The notes beneath the pieces are model-generated. The model had not been told where the DNA came from and did not search any database. It saw only the letters and a program-made list of their open reading frames with translations. 64,000 nt of DNA from Parvibaculum sedimenti (lineage in GTDB: Bacteria > Pseudomonadota > Alphaproteobacteria > Parvibaculales > Parvibaculaceae), in NCBI RefSeq assembly GCF_009184905.1, contig NZ_WESC01000018.1:1-64000 (forward strand), in the 5' to 3' direction. Shown here in pieces: positions 9,192 to 18,104 of this stretch. Position 1 is the first letter of the stretch. Every line of letters begins with the position of its first letter. The position numbers and the translations under genes were made by a program.

Positions 9192-10703
9192 ATGACAGGG
9201 ACAGAAACGCTCACGAAACCCGCCCCCAAGACCGCTGGGGGCAAGGTCGAACATTTCGACACTTTGATCGTCGGCGCGGGCATTTCCGGTGTCGGCGCCG
9301 CCTATCACCTCCAGGATCAGTGCCCGGGCACGAGCTTCCTCGTGCTCGAGACGCTTGAGAGCTTCGGCGGCACCTGGCTGATGCACAAATATCCGGGCAT
9401 CCGCTCCGATAGCGACCTCTACACCTTCGGCTATCGCTTCAAACCCTGGACCGGCGCGCCGATCGCCAGCGCAGAGGAAATCCTGACCTATATGGGCGAG
9501 GTCATCGACGAGAACGATCTCGCTCGCCACATCCGCTACAAGCACAAGATTTCCTCGGCCCGCTGGTCCAGCAAGGACAATCTCTGGACCATCGAGGCGA
9601 CGCGCACGGACACGGGCGAAGTCTTCCACTTCACCGCGAACTTCCTCTGGATGTGCCAGGGGTATTACCGCCACTCGGAGGGCTATACGCCTGAATGGCC
9701 TGGAATGGAGAAGTTCAAGGGCAATATCGTCCATCCCCAGACTTGGCCCGAAGACCTCGATTACAAGGACAAGAATGTCCTCGTCATCGGCTCGGGTGCG
9801 ACGGCGGCAACGCTCGTTCCGGCCATCGCGGGCGATTGCAAGCATGTCACCCTGCTTCAGCGTTCGCCGACCTACTTCATTCCCGGACGCAATGAAAACG
9901 AGCTTGCCGACCAACTGCGCGCCTTGAAGATCGACGAGGCATGGATCCACGAGATCACGCGCCGCAAGGTACTCGCCGATCAGGCAGAGTTCACGCGCCG
10001 TTCCTTCGAGGAGCCGGATGTCGTGAAGCAGGAGCTGCTCGCCGGCGTCGCCATGTTCCTTCCGCAGGAAGTCGTGGACGAGCACTTCACGCCGAAATAT
10101 CGCCCCTGGCGCCAGCGCATTGCCTTCGTGCCCGATGGCGACATCTTCCAGGCCGCTGCGGCCGGCAAGGCGTCGGTCGTCACCGACGAGATCGAGACCT
10201 TCACGGAAAAGGGCATTCTGCTCAAATCCGGTAAGGAGCTTGAGGCCGACATCATCATCACGGCCACGGGCTTCAACCTCAGCGTGCTCGGCGACATCAA
10301 CTTCGAAATCGATGGCAAGCCGCTCAACTTCGCCGACACCGTCACCTATCGCGGCATGATGTTCACCGGCATCCCGAACATGGTCTGGGTCTTCGGCTAC
10401 TTCCGGGCGAGCTGGACGCTGCGTGTCGACCTGCTCGGCGATTTCGTTTGCCGCCTTCTCAACCACATGAAGGAAAAGGGCGCAAAGCGTGTCACGGTGA
10501 AGCTGCGTCCTGAAGACAAGGACATGAAGCTCATGCCCTGGATAGATCCGGAGAACTTCAATCCGGGCTATCTGATGCGCGGCATGCATCTGTTGCCAAA
10601 GCGCGGTGATAAGCCCGAGTGGCAGCATACGCAGGACTATTGGGTCGAGAAGGAAGAACTGCCCGAAATCAATCTCGACGCCGCCGAGTTCGTTTACGAA
10701 TAA
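9192..10703 (+). CDS. FAD-dependent monooxygenase, Baeyer-Villiger / EthA type
   Basis: A soluble flavoprotein of 503 residues, expected to oxygenate ketones or sulfides with NADPH and O2. The FAD site is VGAGISGVGAAYHL, the NADPH site GSGATAAT, and between them lies FKGNIVHPQTWP, which matches the Baeyer-Villiger fingerprint FxGxxxHxxxW. A TATGFN motif near residue 355 is also usual. The size and the C-terminal pattern are closest to EthA-like enzymes. It stands alone between the exporter and a strong terminator at 10789, so it is probably a single-gene unit. Substrate unknown. An ester product could feed the hydrolases and acyl-CoA enzymes found further along, but that is inference. Confidence 0.88.
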   Translation: MTGTETLTKPAPKTAGGKVEHFDTLIVGAGISGVGAAYHLQDQCPGTSFLVLETLESFGGTWLMHKYPGIRSDSDLYTFGYRFKPWTGAPIASAEEILTYMGEVIDENDLARHIRYKHKISSARWSSKDNLWTIEATRTDTGEVFHFTANFLWMCQGYYRHSEGYTPEWPGMEKFKGNIVHPQTWPEDLDYKDKNVLVIGSGATAATLVPAIAGDCKHVTLLQRSPTYFIPGRNENELADQLRALKIDEAWIHEITRRKVLADQAEFTRRSFEEPDVVKQELLAGVAMFLPQEVVDEHFTPKYRPWRQRIAFVPDGDIFQAAAAGKASVVTDEIETFTEKGILLKSGKELEADIIITATGFNLSVLGDINFEIDGKPLNFADTVTYRGMMFTGIPNMVWVFGYFRASWTLRVDLLGDFVCRLLNHMKEKGAKRVTVKLRPEDKDMKLMPWIDPENFNPGYLMRGMHLLPKRGDKPEWQHTQDYWVEKEELPEINLDAAEFVYE

Positions 10704-10788
10704 GAGGGGCGGTCTCGCGTCAGGGCTGCCGGTCCGTCCGGCCCCCTGACGCAAGGCTCTCTTGGGTTCCGAATGTCATTTGAATACT

Positions 10789-10818
10789 GCGCCGCAGTGA
10801 GAGCTGCGGCGCTTTTTT
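10789..10818 (+). terminator. Intrinsic terminator after the monooxygenase gene
   Basis: A perfect 9-bp stem (GCGCCGCAG with CTGCGGCGC) with a 6-nt loop is followed by six T residues. It lies 85 nt after the monooxygenase stop and ahead of purU. Confidence 0.9.
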
Positions 10819-10899
10819 GTCTTTATGGGGTATGGCGGTGTATGAAGGCACCCGCATGGGCCTTTGGGGGTCCTGCGACGATGAAGACAAGGCGAGCAC

Positions 10900-11769
10900 A
10901 TGCCCGGCAACGAGAACCAGTACATCCTGACTATTTCCTGCCCCGACGCGGTAGGCATTGTTGCGGCGGTCGCGGGGCTGCTCGCGGCCGAAAATCTCTT
11001 CATCACCGAATCCTCCCATTTCGGTGACCCCGACACGAAGCGCTTCTTCATGCGCACGGCCTTCCATCCTGTCGAGACGGGTGCATTCGGGCAGGCCCGT
11101 TTTGCCGAACAATTCGGTTCAGTAGCGACTCGTTTCGGCATGGAATGGCGTCTCCATCATGTCGGCGTGCGGCCCTCTTTCCTGCTGATGGTCTCCAAGG
11201 CCGATCACTGCCTCAACGATCTTCTCTATCGCTACCGGACGGATGCGCTGCCGATCCACATTCCGGCAATCGTCTCGAACCATCTCGATCTCGCGCCGCT
11301 CGCGCAGCAGCATCGCATTCCCTTCTTCCACATACCGGTGACAAAGGAGACGAAGGCCGACTCCGAGCGCCGCATGCTGGAACTGGTGGAGGAAACCAGG
11401 GCGGAATTCGTCGTGCTCGCGCGTTACATGCAGGTTTTGTCGGACGAGACATGCCGCGCGCTCGCGGGCCGGGCCATCAACATCCATCACTCCTTCCTGC
11501 CGAGCTTCAAGGGCGCGAAGCCCTACCACCAAGCGCATGAGCGCGGCGTGAAGCTCATCGGTGCCACCGCACATTTCGTGACGAGCGATCTCGACGAAGG
11601 CCCGATCATTGAGCAGCGCGTCGAGCGGGTGAGCCATACGACGACGGTGGATCAGATGATTGCGGCGGGGCGCGATGTCGAAGCGCTGGTGCTGGCGCGC
11701 GCCGTTGCGGCGCTTGCGGGGCGGCGCGTTTTCCTTAACGGAAAGCGGACGGTCGTTTTTGCTGACTAG
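10900..11769 (+). CDS. purU: Formyltetrahydrofolate deformylase
   Basis: Hydrolyses 10-formyl-THF to THF and formate, balancing the one-carbon pool. An N-terminal ACT domain (about 8-85, starting YILTISCPDAVGIVAAV) is followed by a formyltransferase-type hydrolase domain (about 95-275). The active-site region INIHHSFLPSFKGA and the aspartate in VTSDLDEGPII are present. The length of 289 residues is normal. It has its own transcription unit after the 10789 terminator, with a modest SD (AAGGCGAG). It converges on the small secreted protein at 11776 with only 6 nt between the stops. Confidence 0.95.
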   Translation: MPGNENQYILTISCPDAVGIVAAVAGLLAAENLFITESSHFGDPDTKRFFMRTAFHPVETGAFGQARFAEQFGSVATRFGMEWRLHHVGVRPSFLLMVSKADHCLNDLLYRYRTDALPIHIPAIVSNHLDLAPLAQQHRIPFFHIPVTKETKADSERRMLELVEETRAEFVVLARYMQVLSDETCRALAGRAINIHHSFLPSFKGAKPYHQAHERGVKLIGATAHFVTSDLDEGPIIEQRVERVSHTTTVDQMIAAGRDVEALVLARAVAALAGRRVFLNGKRTVVFAD

Positions 11770-11775
11770 GGCGGC

Positions 11776-12141
11776 TCAGAAACCCTTGCCCTTGCTCACC
11801 GACCATTTGATCGTGGCATCGCCGCCCGTGAACTCGCCGGAGCTTCCGGCGACGGGTGGCTCAGCGATCGGGTCGGTGCAGCTTTCCTTGTCCGCTTTCG
11901 GCATCTTGGTGCAGATGCTCTTGCCCTTCACGCGCCACCATCCCTTCGCCTGCTTGCCGTCAAGCCCGCGGACAATGATGTGCTTGCGGTTGGGATAGTA
12001 GATCTTGGTTGTGCCTGCAGGGCCCGTGAGTTCGACCGTATTCCCGACGAGGCCTGACCCTACATCCGCCCAGGCCGTTACGGGCGTGAGCAGGAGGGTA
12101 GCCGTCAATGCGGCGCGGCAAGTCAGGGAGAAGGCAGGCAT
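11776..12141 (-). CDS. Small exported protein of unknown function
   Basis: A 121-residue protein with a clear signal peptide (about 1-25, cut probably after TAWA) and a mature part of about 96 residues. Features of the mature part are a short segment ending IYYPNRKHIIVRG, then GWWRVKGKSICT and two cysteines (ICTK, ESCTD) that could form a disulfide in the periplasm. I do not recognise the family. The beta-rich look and the WW-K-x-C pattern resemble small periplasmic proteins of alphaproteobacteria. It ends next to purU in a tail-to-tail arrangement and is not obviously in an operon. Confidence 0.7.
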   Translation of the reverse strand: MPAFSLTCRAALTATLLLTPVTAWADVGSGLVGNTVELTGPAGTTKIYYPNRKHIIVRGLDGKQAKGWWRVKGKSICTKMPKADKESCTDPIAEPPVAGSSGEFTGGDATIKWSVSKGKGF

Positions 12142-12255
12142 CGGCGAGTCCGTTGATTCTGATTGGGCAATCTAGCCCGCGCCGCCGGACAAGACGAGCC
12201 TTGCGAGAGCTCTCGCCCGCCCGCGTCTCTTAATTCTCAGACAGTTTTGCCGGTG

Positions 12256-12507
12256 TCATTTGCCGATGCTCGGTGGCTTCAGCAAGAAGAGCACGATCCA
12301 GACCGGTATGAGGACGAGCGCGCCGAGAATGAAATGCGGCAGCGCCCAGTCGAAACCTTCGCGCAGCATCGCCATGATGTGCTGGGGTGTAAATCCCACA
12401 TCGGTGAGAACCTGATCGGCGCTGATGTCGAACTCATTCAGGACGGCTCCGATCAGCACCGCCACGAGTATGAACTTTATGAGCGTCGACAAGGCGTTAT
12501 AAATCAT
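12256..12507 (-). CDS. Small inner-membrane protein, possibly DUF6460-like
   Basis: An 83-residue protein with two predicted membrane segments (about 8-25 and 58-78) joined by a segment with a DVGFTPQHIMAML helix. The pattern of a first helix, an amphipathic middle, and a second helix containing GALVLIPVWIVLFL followed by a short basic tail resembles small alphaproteobacterial membrane proteins that I associate with DUF6460. The assignment is from memory of the pattern and is not secure. Function unknown. It is divergent from the cupin gene at 12591. Confidence 0.65.
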   Translation of the reverse strand: MIYNALSTLIKFILVAVLIGAVLNEFDISADQVLTDVGFTPQHIMAMLREGFDWALPHFILGALVLIPVWIVLFLLKPPSIGK

Positions 12508-12590
12508 GCTGTGCCGCCCCGGCCGGCAAATCTCTATTTGGGACAGTTTAGACGGGCGCGGCGGCGGAACAAGCCTTGGGGAGGGGTTTT

Positions 12591-13085
12591 ATGCCTGGCA
12601 ATGGAGACGAGAAGGCGCTGAAGGCTTGTTTCTGGAGCGCGGAGCGTATCGCCGGGCTGACGGAGCGGGCGCATGTGCATCAGTTCAACTCCAATGCCAT
12701 CCGCCATACCCGCTCGCTGGGCGACCTTGCGGGGTTTTCGGACATGGGTATTCACCTCGTCCGGGTCGAGCCGGGCCGGGACTCGACCGAGCATCACTTC
12801 CACGGGCAGGACGAGGAGTTTCTCTTCGTGCTGTCGGGCCGGGGCGAGGCGAGCATAGGCGAAACGACGATCATGGTAGGGCCGGGCGATTTCCTCGGCT
12901 TCACCAAGGGTTCGCCTGCCCATTCCATGCATGTGCCCGCGGAGGCGGGTGAAGACCTCGTTTATCTGATGGGCGGGACGCGCTCGCCCATCGATGTCTG
13001 CACCTATCCCCGCGCCGGTCTTCGCATGTACCGGATTGACGGCGAGAAGGAATACGCCGCCTTGTCCGATGTGAAGAAAGTCTAG
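12591..13085 (+). CDS. Cupin-domain protein
   Basis: A 164-residue single-domain cupin. The metal-binding motif 1 is HHFHGQDEEFLFVLSG (histidines and a glutamate) and motif 2 lies near GPGDFLGFTKGSPAHSM. Family members bind a divalent metal and are often isomerases, dioxygenases or sugar-binding proteins; nothing here fixes the substrate. ATG at 12591 is chosen because GGGGAGGGG sits 5 nt upstream; a TTG 15 nt earlier overlaps that site and is unlikely. Its TAG stop shares a CTAG with the stop of the AsmA gene on the other strand. Confidence 0.82.
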   Translation: MPGNGDEKALKACFWSAERIAGLTERAHVHQFNSNAIRHTRSLGDLAGFSDMGIHLVRVEPGRDSTEHHFHGQDEEFLFVLSGRGEASIGETTIMVGPGDFLGFTKGSPAHSMHVPAEAGEDLVYLMGGTRSPIDVCTYPRAGLRMYRIDGEKEYAALSDVKKV

Positions 13086-15148
13086 CCGCCGAAGAGCTTC
13101 TTCAACTGGTCGGCGGGCTTGGGCGCTTCCTGGGGTGCGCTGTCGGTGGTGGAGCCTGTGCCGGTCGTTGTGCCTGTCCCTGTCGTCGCGCCTGTGGCGC
13201 CGGGCGTGTCAGTCTTCGCGCCGCCGCCGAGCAGGCCCTTCAGCAATTCCTTGCCGCCGCCGCCCTTGAGGCTCTTGACCTGGTCGATAGTGGCCTCGGG
13301 GTTCTTCAGCATGGCCTCCAGGTCGGGGCGGAATTTCGGCGCGGTCCAGGGTCCTTCGATGATGAGCGGGATTTCAAGGCCCTTGGCGTCGGATGCGCCG
13401 CCCTGGCCCTCCAGCGTTGCCGCGAGCTTCGGATTGACGTGGTAGTTGAGCGTGCGGTTGAGCAGATCCACCGTGCCATTGCCAGCGACGCGCACCAGCG
13501 GGCTCAGCATCTTCAGGTCGTTATTGGTCAGGATGCCCTTGTCGATGGTGAAGGTGCCGCCAAGCTCGGAGAAATCCGTGTCCTGCGAACCGCCGCTGTC
13601 CCAGCCGGTCAGCGCACCCTGTCCGACATTGCGCGCGAGCTGCGCGATATTCACGCCCTTGATCGCGCCGTTGGTGAATTTCACCTCGCCCTTGCCGCCG
13701 AGGTTGCCGACCATCTGGCGCTGGCTCTGGCCGGTTGTCTGAACGGCGAAGTTCAGCGCGGTCTTGCCTTCGAGGCGCTTGAAGTCGGCCGCGTCGGTGA
13801 GAAGACCATTTGCCGAGACGCCGGAGATAGAGAACGAGGCGGCCATTTGCGCCACGCGCTGCGAACCATCCAGCGTCAGCTTGCCGTTACCCGCGCCGTC
13901 GTAAAGCGCGAGCTTCGTCAGGTCGACGTTCATCACGCCATTGTTGAGCCGCAAGGCCAGCGCGCTTTCGCCGATCTTTATCTGTTTGATGAGAAGCTCA
14001 TGCGTGCTGAAGGTGAAGTCCGCATCCGCCGCGCGCAGGCCTGACAGGTCGATGGGTTCGTTGCTCCAGCCCGCATCGCCGCCACCATTGCTGCCGCCAC
14101 CACTCTGCGCCGTGCCGTCGGATGCTAGATAGGTGTTGGCGTCGATACGGTCGACGGTGAGCAGGCCTTTGACGAAGGGCCGCTTGCCGCTCGCATTGAC
14201 CGCGAGTGTGCCGGTGGCGTTCATGCCGTCAAAGCCGATTTTCGCGTCGGAGAAATTATAGACGCCATTGCCGCCTGACGCCTTGCCTTCGATGGAGAGC
14301 GGCCCAAAACCTTTGCCCGCAGGCATCGGATTGCCGAGCCAGGCGGCAAGGTCGCGCACCGAGGCGACGTCGAGTGTCACATTGCCTGCGAACTTCAACC
14401 CTTCGAAAGGCCTGATCGTGCCCTTGTAAGTCGAGTTGATCTTTGAGGATTTGAGTGCAAGTTCGATTGGCGTCTCACCGCCCTCGGTCAGTGCGCGCGG
14501 ACGATCTGCCTTGAGTTCGAGCGAAAGCGCTTCGCTGTTCCAGACGAGAGAGCCATTGGCGGTGAAGGGGTCGTCGAGGCTCGGCAGCGCGAGATCGACA
14601 TTCACCTTTTCGAACGCGAGCGAGGCGCCCGTCTTCTGATTGCGATAGGTCGCCGTGCCGTTTTCAATGGAGACGTCGCCAAGGCTGAGCTGGCGGAGCG
14701 TCGGGGCGCCCGTTCCCTGTGTGGAGGGCGCGTGTTTCGTTTCGGTGGGCGCGGCACCCGCGCTCTCGAACTGCCAGTTCGGAGTGCCGTCGGCCTTCAC
14801 TTCGAGATGGATCACAGGATCGACAAGCATGAAGCTGTCGATCTGAACATCACCCTTGAAGAGCGGGATGATCTTCAGCGCGGCACGCATTTCGCGCATC
14901 GACGCCATGTCGCGGTCCTTGGCCCAGGGCGCGTTCGAGATACTGACATTCTCGACCTTCACCGCGAGACGCGGGAAGAAGGACAGTCCGACATTGCCGC
15001 CGATCGTCAGGTCGCGACCGGTCTGCGCCTTCACCAGCGAAACGATGCGTTGTTTGTAGACGCTGGCGGGCACGAACATCGGCACTGCGACGACGATGGC
15101 TGCGAGCAGCACCACGATGCCGACAATGATGGCGATAAGACGCGACAT
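13082..15148 (-). CDS. AsmA-family protein
   Basis: A 688-residue envelope protein with one N-terminal membrane anchor (about 2-25, MSRLIAIIVGIVVLLAAIVV) and a long periplasmic beta-rich body. The anchor is followed by the AsmA-like phrase PRLAVKVENVSISNAPWA, and the C-terminal AsmA_2-type region includes GKGEVKFTNGAIKGVNIAQ and a final low-complexity Thr/Gly/Pro tail. AsmA relatives are large bridge-like proteins thought to affect outer-membrane lipid transport. ATG at 15148 is chosen: GGGAGGAAAG lies just upstream and the anchor begins there. A longer frame upstream has no ribosome site. It is divergent from the MarR-efflux operon. Confidence 0.9.
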   Translation of the reverse strand: MSRLIAIIVGIVVLLAAIVVAVPMFVPASVYKQRIVSLVKAQTGRDLTIGGNVGLSFFPRLAVKVENVSISNAPWAKDRDMASMREMRAALKIIPLFKGDVQIDSFMLVDPVIHLEVKADGTPNWQFESAGAAPTETKHAPSTQGTGAPTLRQLSLGDVSIENGTATYRNQKTGASLAFEKVNVDLALPSLDDPFTANGSLVWNSEALSLELKADRPRALTEGGETPIELALKSSKINSTYKGTIRPFEGLKFAGNVTLDVASVRDLAAWLGNPMPAGKGFGPLSIEGKASGGNGVYNFSDAKIGFDGMNATGTLAVNASGKRPFVKGLLTVDRIDANTYLASDGTAQSGGGSNGGGDAGWSNEPIDLSGLRAADADFTFSTHELLIKQIKIGESALALRLNNGVMNVDLTKLALYDGAGNGKLTLDGSQRVAQMAASFSISGVSANGLLTDAADFKRLEGKTALNFAVQTTGQSQRQMVGNLGGKGEVKFTNGAIKGVNIAQLARNVGQGALTGWDSGGSQDTDFSELGGTFTIDKGILTNNDLKMLSPLVRVAGNGTVDLLNRTLNYHVNPKLAATLEGQGGASDAKGLEIPLIIEGPWTAPKFRPDLEAMLKNPEATIDQVKSLKGGGGKELLKGLLGGGAKTDTPGATGATTGTGTTTGTGSTTDSAPQEAPKPADQLKKLFGG

Positions 15149-15348
15149 GACTTTCCTCCCGGCTTGTGGCGCTTCGAGGGGCGCCGATTCGACACGGATT
15201 ATGGACCCGAGCCGTGGGCAGAATTGTGACCGCGCGGTTGGCATGAGCGAAGCGCCAATGCGGCCAGCTCGCCGCCGACATCAAAAATATAGGGGATAAG
15301 TCACGCAAATAGATTGAAGACTAATACATAGGAGGTTATCTATAATCC

Positions 15349-15816
15349 ATGGAGCGACATCTCACCAGAAATGAATTCGGCCTCTGGCTACTGCGCGTTT
15401 CCCGCCTCTGGCGGCGGGAGGCCAATGCTGCCGTGGAGGAGTTCGGCCTCTCGGAGGCGACCACGCTGCCGCTCGTCCAGCTCGGGCGGTTGGGCGGCGG
15501 CGTTCGCCAGATGGAGCTTGCCGCCGCGCTGGGCATTGAAGGGCCTTCGCTGGTGCCGCAACTCGACGCGCTGGAAAAGGCGAAGCTTGTCATCAGAAAG
15601 CCCGACCCGACGGACCGCCGTGCCAAGACCCTCTTCCTCACCGCGCGGGGCGAGGCGTTGCTGAAAAAGCTGGAGCCGCATCTCGCCGATATTCGCGCGC
15701 GTCTCCTCGCCGAGGTGAGCGAGGAAGATCTCGCGACCTGCTTCGAGGTGATGGGCAAGATTCAAGCTGCTGCCCAGGCTCTCCATCAGGAGAAGGCGCA
15801 ACGGAGCCGGGAATGA
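15349..15816 (+). CDS. MarR-family transcriptional regulator of the efflux operon
   Basis: A 155-residue winged-helix protein. The recognition-helix region is about 50-75 (RQMELAAALGIEGPSLVPQLDALEK), and the wing contains the usual PDPTDRRAKTLFLT with the conserved Asp and Arg. It is the first gene of an operon; its stop overlaps the ATG of the FUSC transporter (ATGA), which suggests it represses the transporter until an aromatic or phenolic ligand binds. The AGGAGG at 15330 is unusually far from the ATG (13 nt). An ATAGAT/ATCTAT inverted repeat at 15309 and 15338 surrounds that site and is a possible operator. Confidence 0.9.
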   Translation: MERHLTRNEFGLWLLRVSRLWRREANAAVEEFGLSEATTLPLVQLGRLGGGVRQMELAAALGIEGPSLVPQLDALEKAKLVIRKPDPTDRRAKTLFLTARGEALLKKLEPHLADIRARLLAEVSEEDLATCFEVMGKIQAAAQALHQEKAQRSRE

Positions 15817-17897
15817 CCCTCCCAAGTCGGCAGCATTATATTTTCGCGGTGAAGACCTTCGGCGCGGCGCTGCTCGCGCTTTATCTGGCATTCTCCTTTG
15901 ATTTGCCGCGCCCATCATGGTCGATGTTGACCGTGTTCATTGTCTCGCAGCCTTTCGCAGGGATGGTCGCGTCGAAGGCTGTCTATCGCGTCGCGGGCAC
16001 AATCGTCGGCGCCGTCATTTCAAGCTTCATATTGATCGGCTTTGCGGACGCGCCGGAATTGCAGGCGCTGGCGCTCGCCGTCTGGGTGGGGCTTTGCATT
16101 TATGTTGCTTGCCTTGAGCGCAGCCCACGCGCCTATGCATTTCTTCTTTCCGGCTACACGGCGGTTTTCATCGGCTTTCCTACCGTCTCTGCTCCGGCCG
16201 GAATCTTTGACGCCGCCATTGCGCGCTCCGAGGAGATAATTCTCGCCATTCTCTGCGCGACGCTCGTTCACACCATCGTGCTGCCGCAACGAGCGGGCCC
16301 TGTGCTTTCGCACATGATTGACAGGTGGTTCGCAGATGCCGCGCGCTGGGTCGAATATGTCGTTGGACGGCCCGACAATGATGCGAGGGGCGCTTTCGAT
16401 CATCGACGTCTCGTCGCGGAGTCGGGAGACATCGAGAGGCTTCGCGTTCACGCGCTTTACGATACGCCGGAACTCAGGCGCTCCGCCGCCGCCATCGGGC
16501 GGCTGCAGACGCATATGCAATCGATCCTTTCGTTGCTTCTTGCCGTCGAGGATCGGCTGACAATCCTGCGCCGCGAGCGGCCCGATCTCGTCGAGCGGCT
16601 GCGCGGTATTCACGGAGACTTCATTTCATGGCTGCGCGCCACAGCGATGGGCCCCGCGTGCCCCGCCGAAAGCGCCGCGCTTCTTGCGTCGATTGACGCA
16701 ACGCGCCCTTCAGGCCTGTCGTTGCGCGCCGATCCGCAGCTAAGGCTCTTCGCCGCGCTGGTCGAGCGCTTGCGCGATCTCGTTCTCGTCTGGAACGAAA
16801 GCCTGACCTCCCGCAGCGGTGTGAAGTCGGGGCGCCCTCTCCGCGAGGCGGTGCAGCAGCGGACATTCCATGCGGATTATCTTATGGCCGCATTCTCTGG
16901 TCTCGCGGCGGTCATTGTCATCTGCATTTGTTGCGCCTTCTGGATCGGGGCGGCATGGCCGGACGGTTATACCGCAGCGATGATGGCCGCGGTTGGATGC
17001 AGTCTCGGTGCGACGTTCGACGATCCGGCGGGCTTCCTCTTGAAGTTCCTGCAGGGCACGGTCATCGGCACGGTCATCGCCGCATTTTATATCTTCGGCG
17101 TTTTTCCCGTCTTGAGTGGCTTCGATATGCTGGCGCTTGCGCTAGCGCCAGCATTTCTTTTGCTCTGCACGATGATGGCCATGCCCGCCTACACGCCGCT
17201 CGCCCTTCCGATGCTGCTCACCATGACGGCGATGATGAATATCGAGAACAGGATGACCTACGACTTCGCCATCTTCATGAACTTTGGCGTTGCGCAGGTG
17301 TTCGGCATCGCGCTTGCCGCGGCAGTGCTCGCGGTCGCGCGCGCCTCGGGTGCGGAATTGATGATCCGGCGCATAACCGGCGCGATCCATCTGGACCTGG
17401 GCAGGCTCGCCCGCGGCGACCGCAAGCTCACGCGTGAAAGCTTCGAAAGCGTGATGCTCGACCGCGTCGAAGGGCTGATGCAGCGGCGCGGCAGCGGCAG
17501 CGGCGATATAGATGCGTTGATCGATGGCGCGCTTGCGTCGGTTCGCGTCGGGCTCAACATCGCCGCCCTGCGCAGGCATGTGCATGGATTGCCGCGCAAC
17601 AAGACGAGGGTGCTCGCCCGCGTCTTCGCGATCATCGCGACGCATTTCTCGCCCTCCAATCGAGAACACGAGACGAGTTACGCCGCCATGGGGGCCGCGC
17701 TCGATGAGGCCATTGCGGAAGTCGCGCATGACGAAGGCGAGCAAGCGACGCCGGTTCTGATCGGGCTGAGTGGCTTGCGCCAGATCATGCTCGGTCACCC
17801 CGATTTCTTTCGCGCACCGCCGGCTTCGGGTGTCACGCTGGCGAAGAGTTGGGTCGGCTCGCGGATCTACAGGGTGGCGGGAAGGAGGGCGGCATGA
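15813..17897 (+). CDS. FUSC-family inner-membrane transporter (AaeB-like)
   Basis: A 694-residue protein with the two-block FUSC layout: membrane helices in about 10-165, a cytoplasmic stretch in about 170-350, a second helix block in about 350-510, and a cytoplasmic tail. The opening phrase FDLPRPSWSMLTVFIVSQPFAGMV is typical, and its echo FWIGAAWPDGYTAAMMAAVGC starts the second block. Members pump aromatic carboxylic acids or similar compounds out, with a HlyD-type adaptor. It is sandwiched between its MarR regulator and the DUF1656 and HlyD genes, all with overlapping or very close ends, as in the aae system of enterobacteria but with the gene order changed. Confidence 0.92.
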   Translation: MTLPSRQHYIFAVKTFGAALLALYLAFSFDLPRPSWSMLTVFIVSQPFAGMVASKAVYRVAGTIVGAVISSFILIGFADAPELQALALAVWVGLCIYVACLERSPRAYAFLLSGYTAVFIGFPTVSAPAGIFDAAIARSEEIILAILCATLVHTIVLPQRAGPVLSHMIDRWFADAARWVEYVVGRPDNDARGAFDHRRLVAESGDIERLRVHALYDTPELRRSAAAIGRLQTHMQSILSLLLAVEDRLTILRRERPDLVERLRGIHGDFISWLRATAMGPACPAESAALLASIDATRPSGLSLRADPQLRLFAALVERLRDLVLVWNESLTSRSGVKSGRPLREAVQQRTFHADYLMAAFSGLAAVIVICICCAFWIGAAWPDGYTAAMMAAVGCSLGATFDDPAGFLLKFLQGTVIGTVIAAFYIFGVFPVLSGFDMLALALAPAFLLLCTMMAMPAYTPLALPMLLTMTAMMNIENRMTYDFAIFMNFGVAQVFGIALAAAVLAVARASGAELMIRRITGAIHLDLGRLARGDRKLTRESFESVMLDRVEGLMQRRGSGSGDIDALIDGALASVRVGLNIAALRRHVHGLPRNKTRVLARVFAIIATHFSPSNREHETSYAAMGAALDEAIAEVAHDEGEQATPVLIGLSGLRQIMLGHPDFFRAPPASGVTLAKSWVGSRIYRVAGRRAA

Positions 17898-18103
17898 TGA
17901 CGGAACTCGACATCGGCGGTGTTTTCTTCACGCCACTGCTTGGCAGTGCTGAGCTGGCGTTTTTTCTTTGGTTGGTCCTGCGTGCGGGCTTTGTGCGGCT
18001 TGGCGTCTATCGCTGGGTGTGGCACCCGGCGCTTTTCGATCTGGCCCTGCTGGTCCTGCTGTTTGCAGTGGTGGCCCGGCCTTTCGGTTTTCTGGAGGTT
18101 TGA
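17894..18103 (+). CDS. DUF1656 small membrane protein (AaeX-like)
   Basis: A 69-residue protein with two hydrophobic helices (about 15-30 and 45-62). It starts MMTELDIGGVFFTPLLG and contains the basic RLGVYRWVWHPALFD between the helices, the usual AaeX/DUF1656 pattern. ATG at 17894 overlaps the FUSC stop (ATGA), with AAGGAGG upstream. The HlyD gene starts 1 nt after its stop. The family is found almost only in FUSC-HlyD operons; its exact role in the pump is unknown. Confidence 0.88.
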   Translation: MMTELDIGGVFFTPLLGSAELAFFLWLVLRAGFVRLGVYRWVWHPALFDLALLVLLFAVVARPFGFLEV

Positions 18104-18104
18104 A

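Noticed and set aside
9189-10754. 521-codon open frame antisense to the monooxygenase
   Set aside because: The plus strand has FAD, NADPH and Baeyer-Villiger motifs; the antisense protein has none.
15341-15346. TATAAT as a -10 element for the efflux operon
   Set aside because: It ends 2 nt before the ATG, so transcription would start inside the gene. No -35 at proper spacing.
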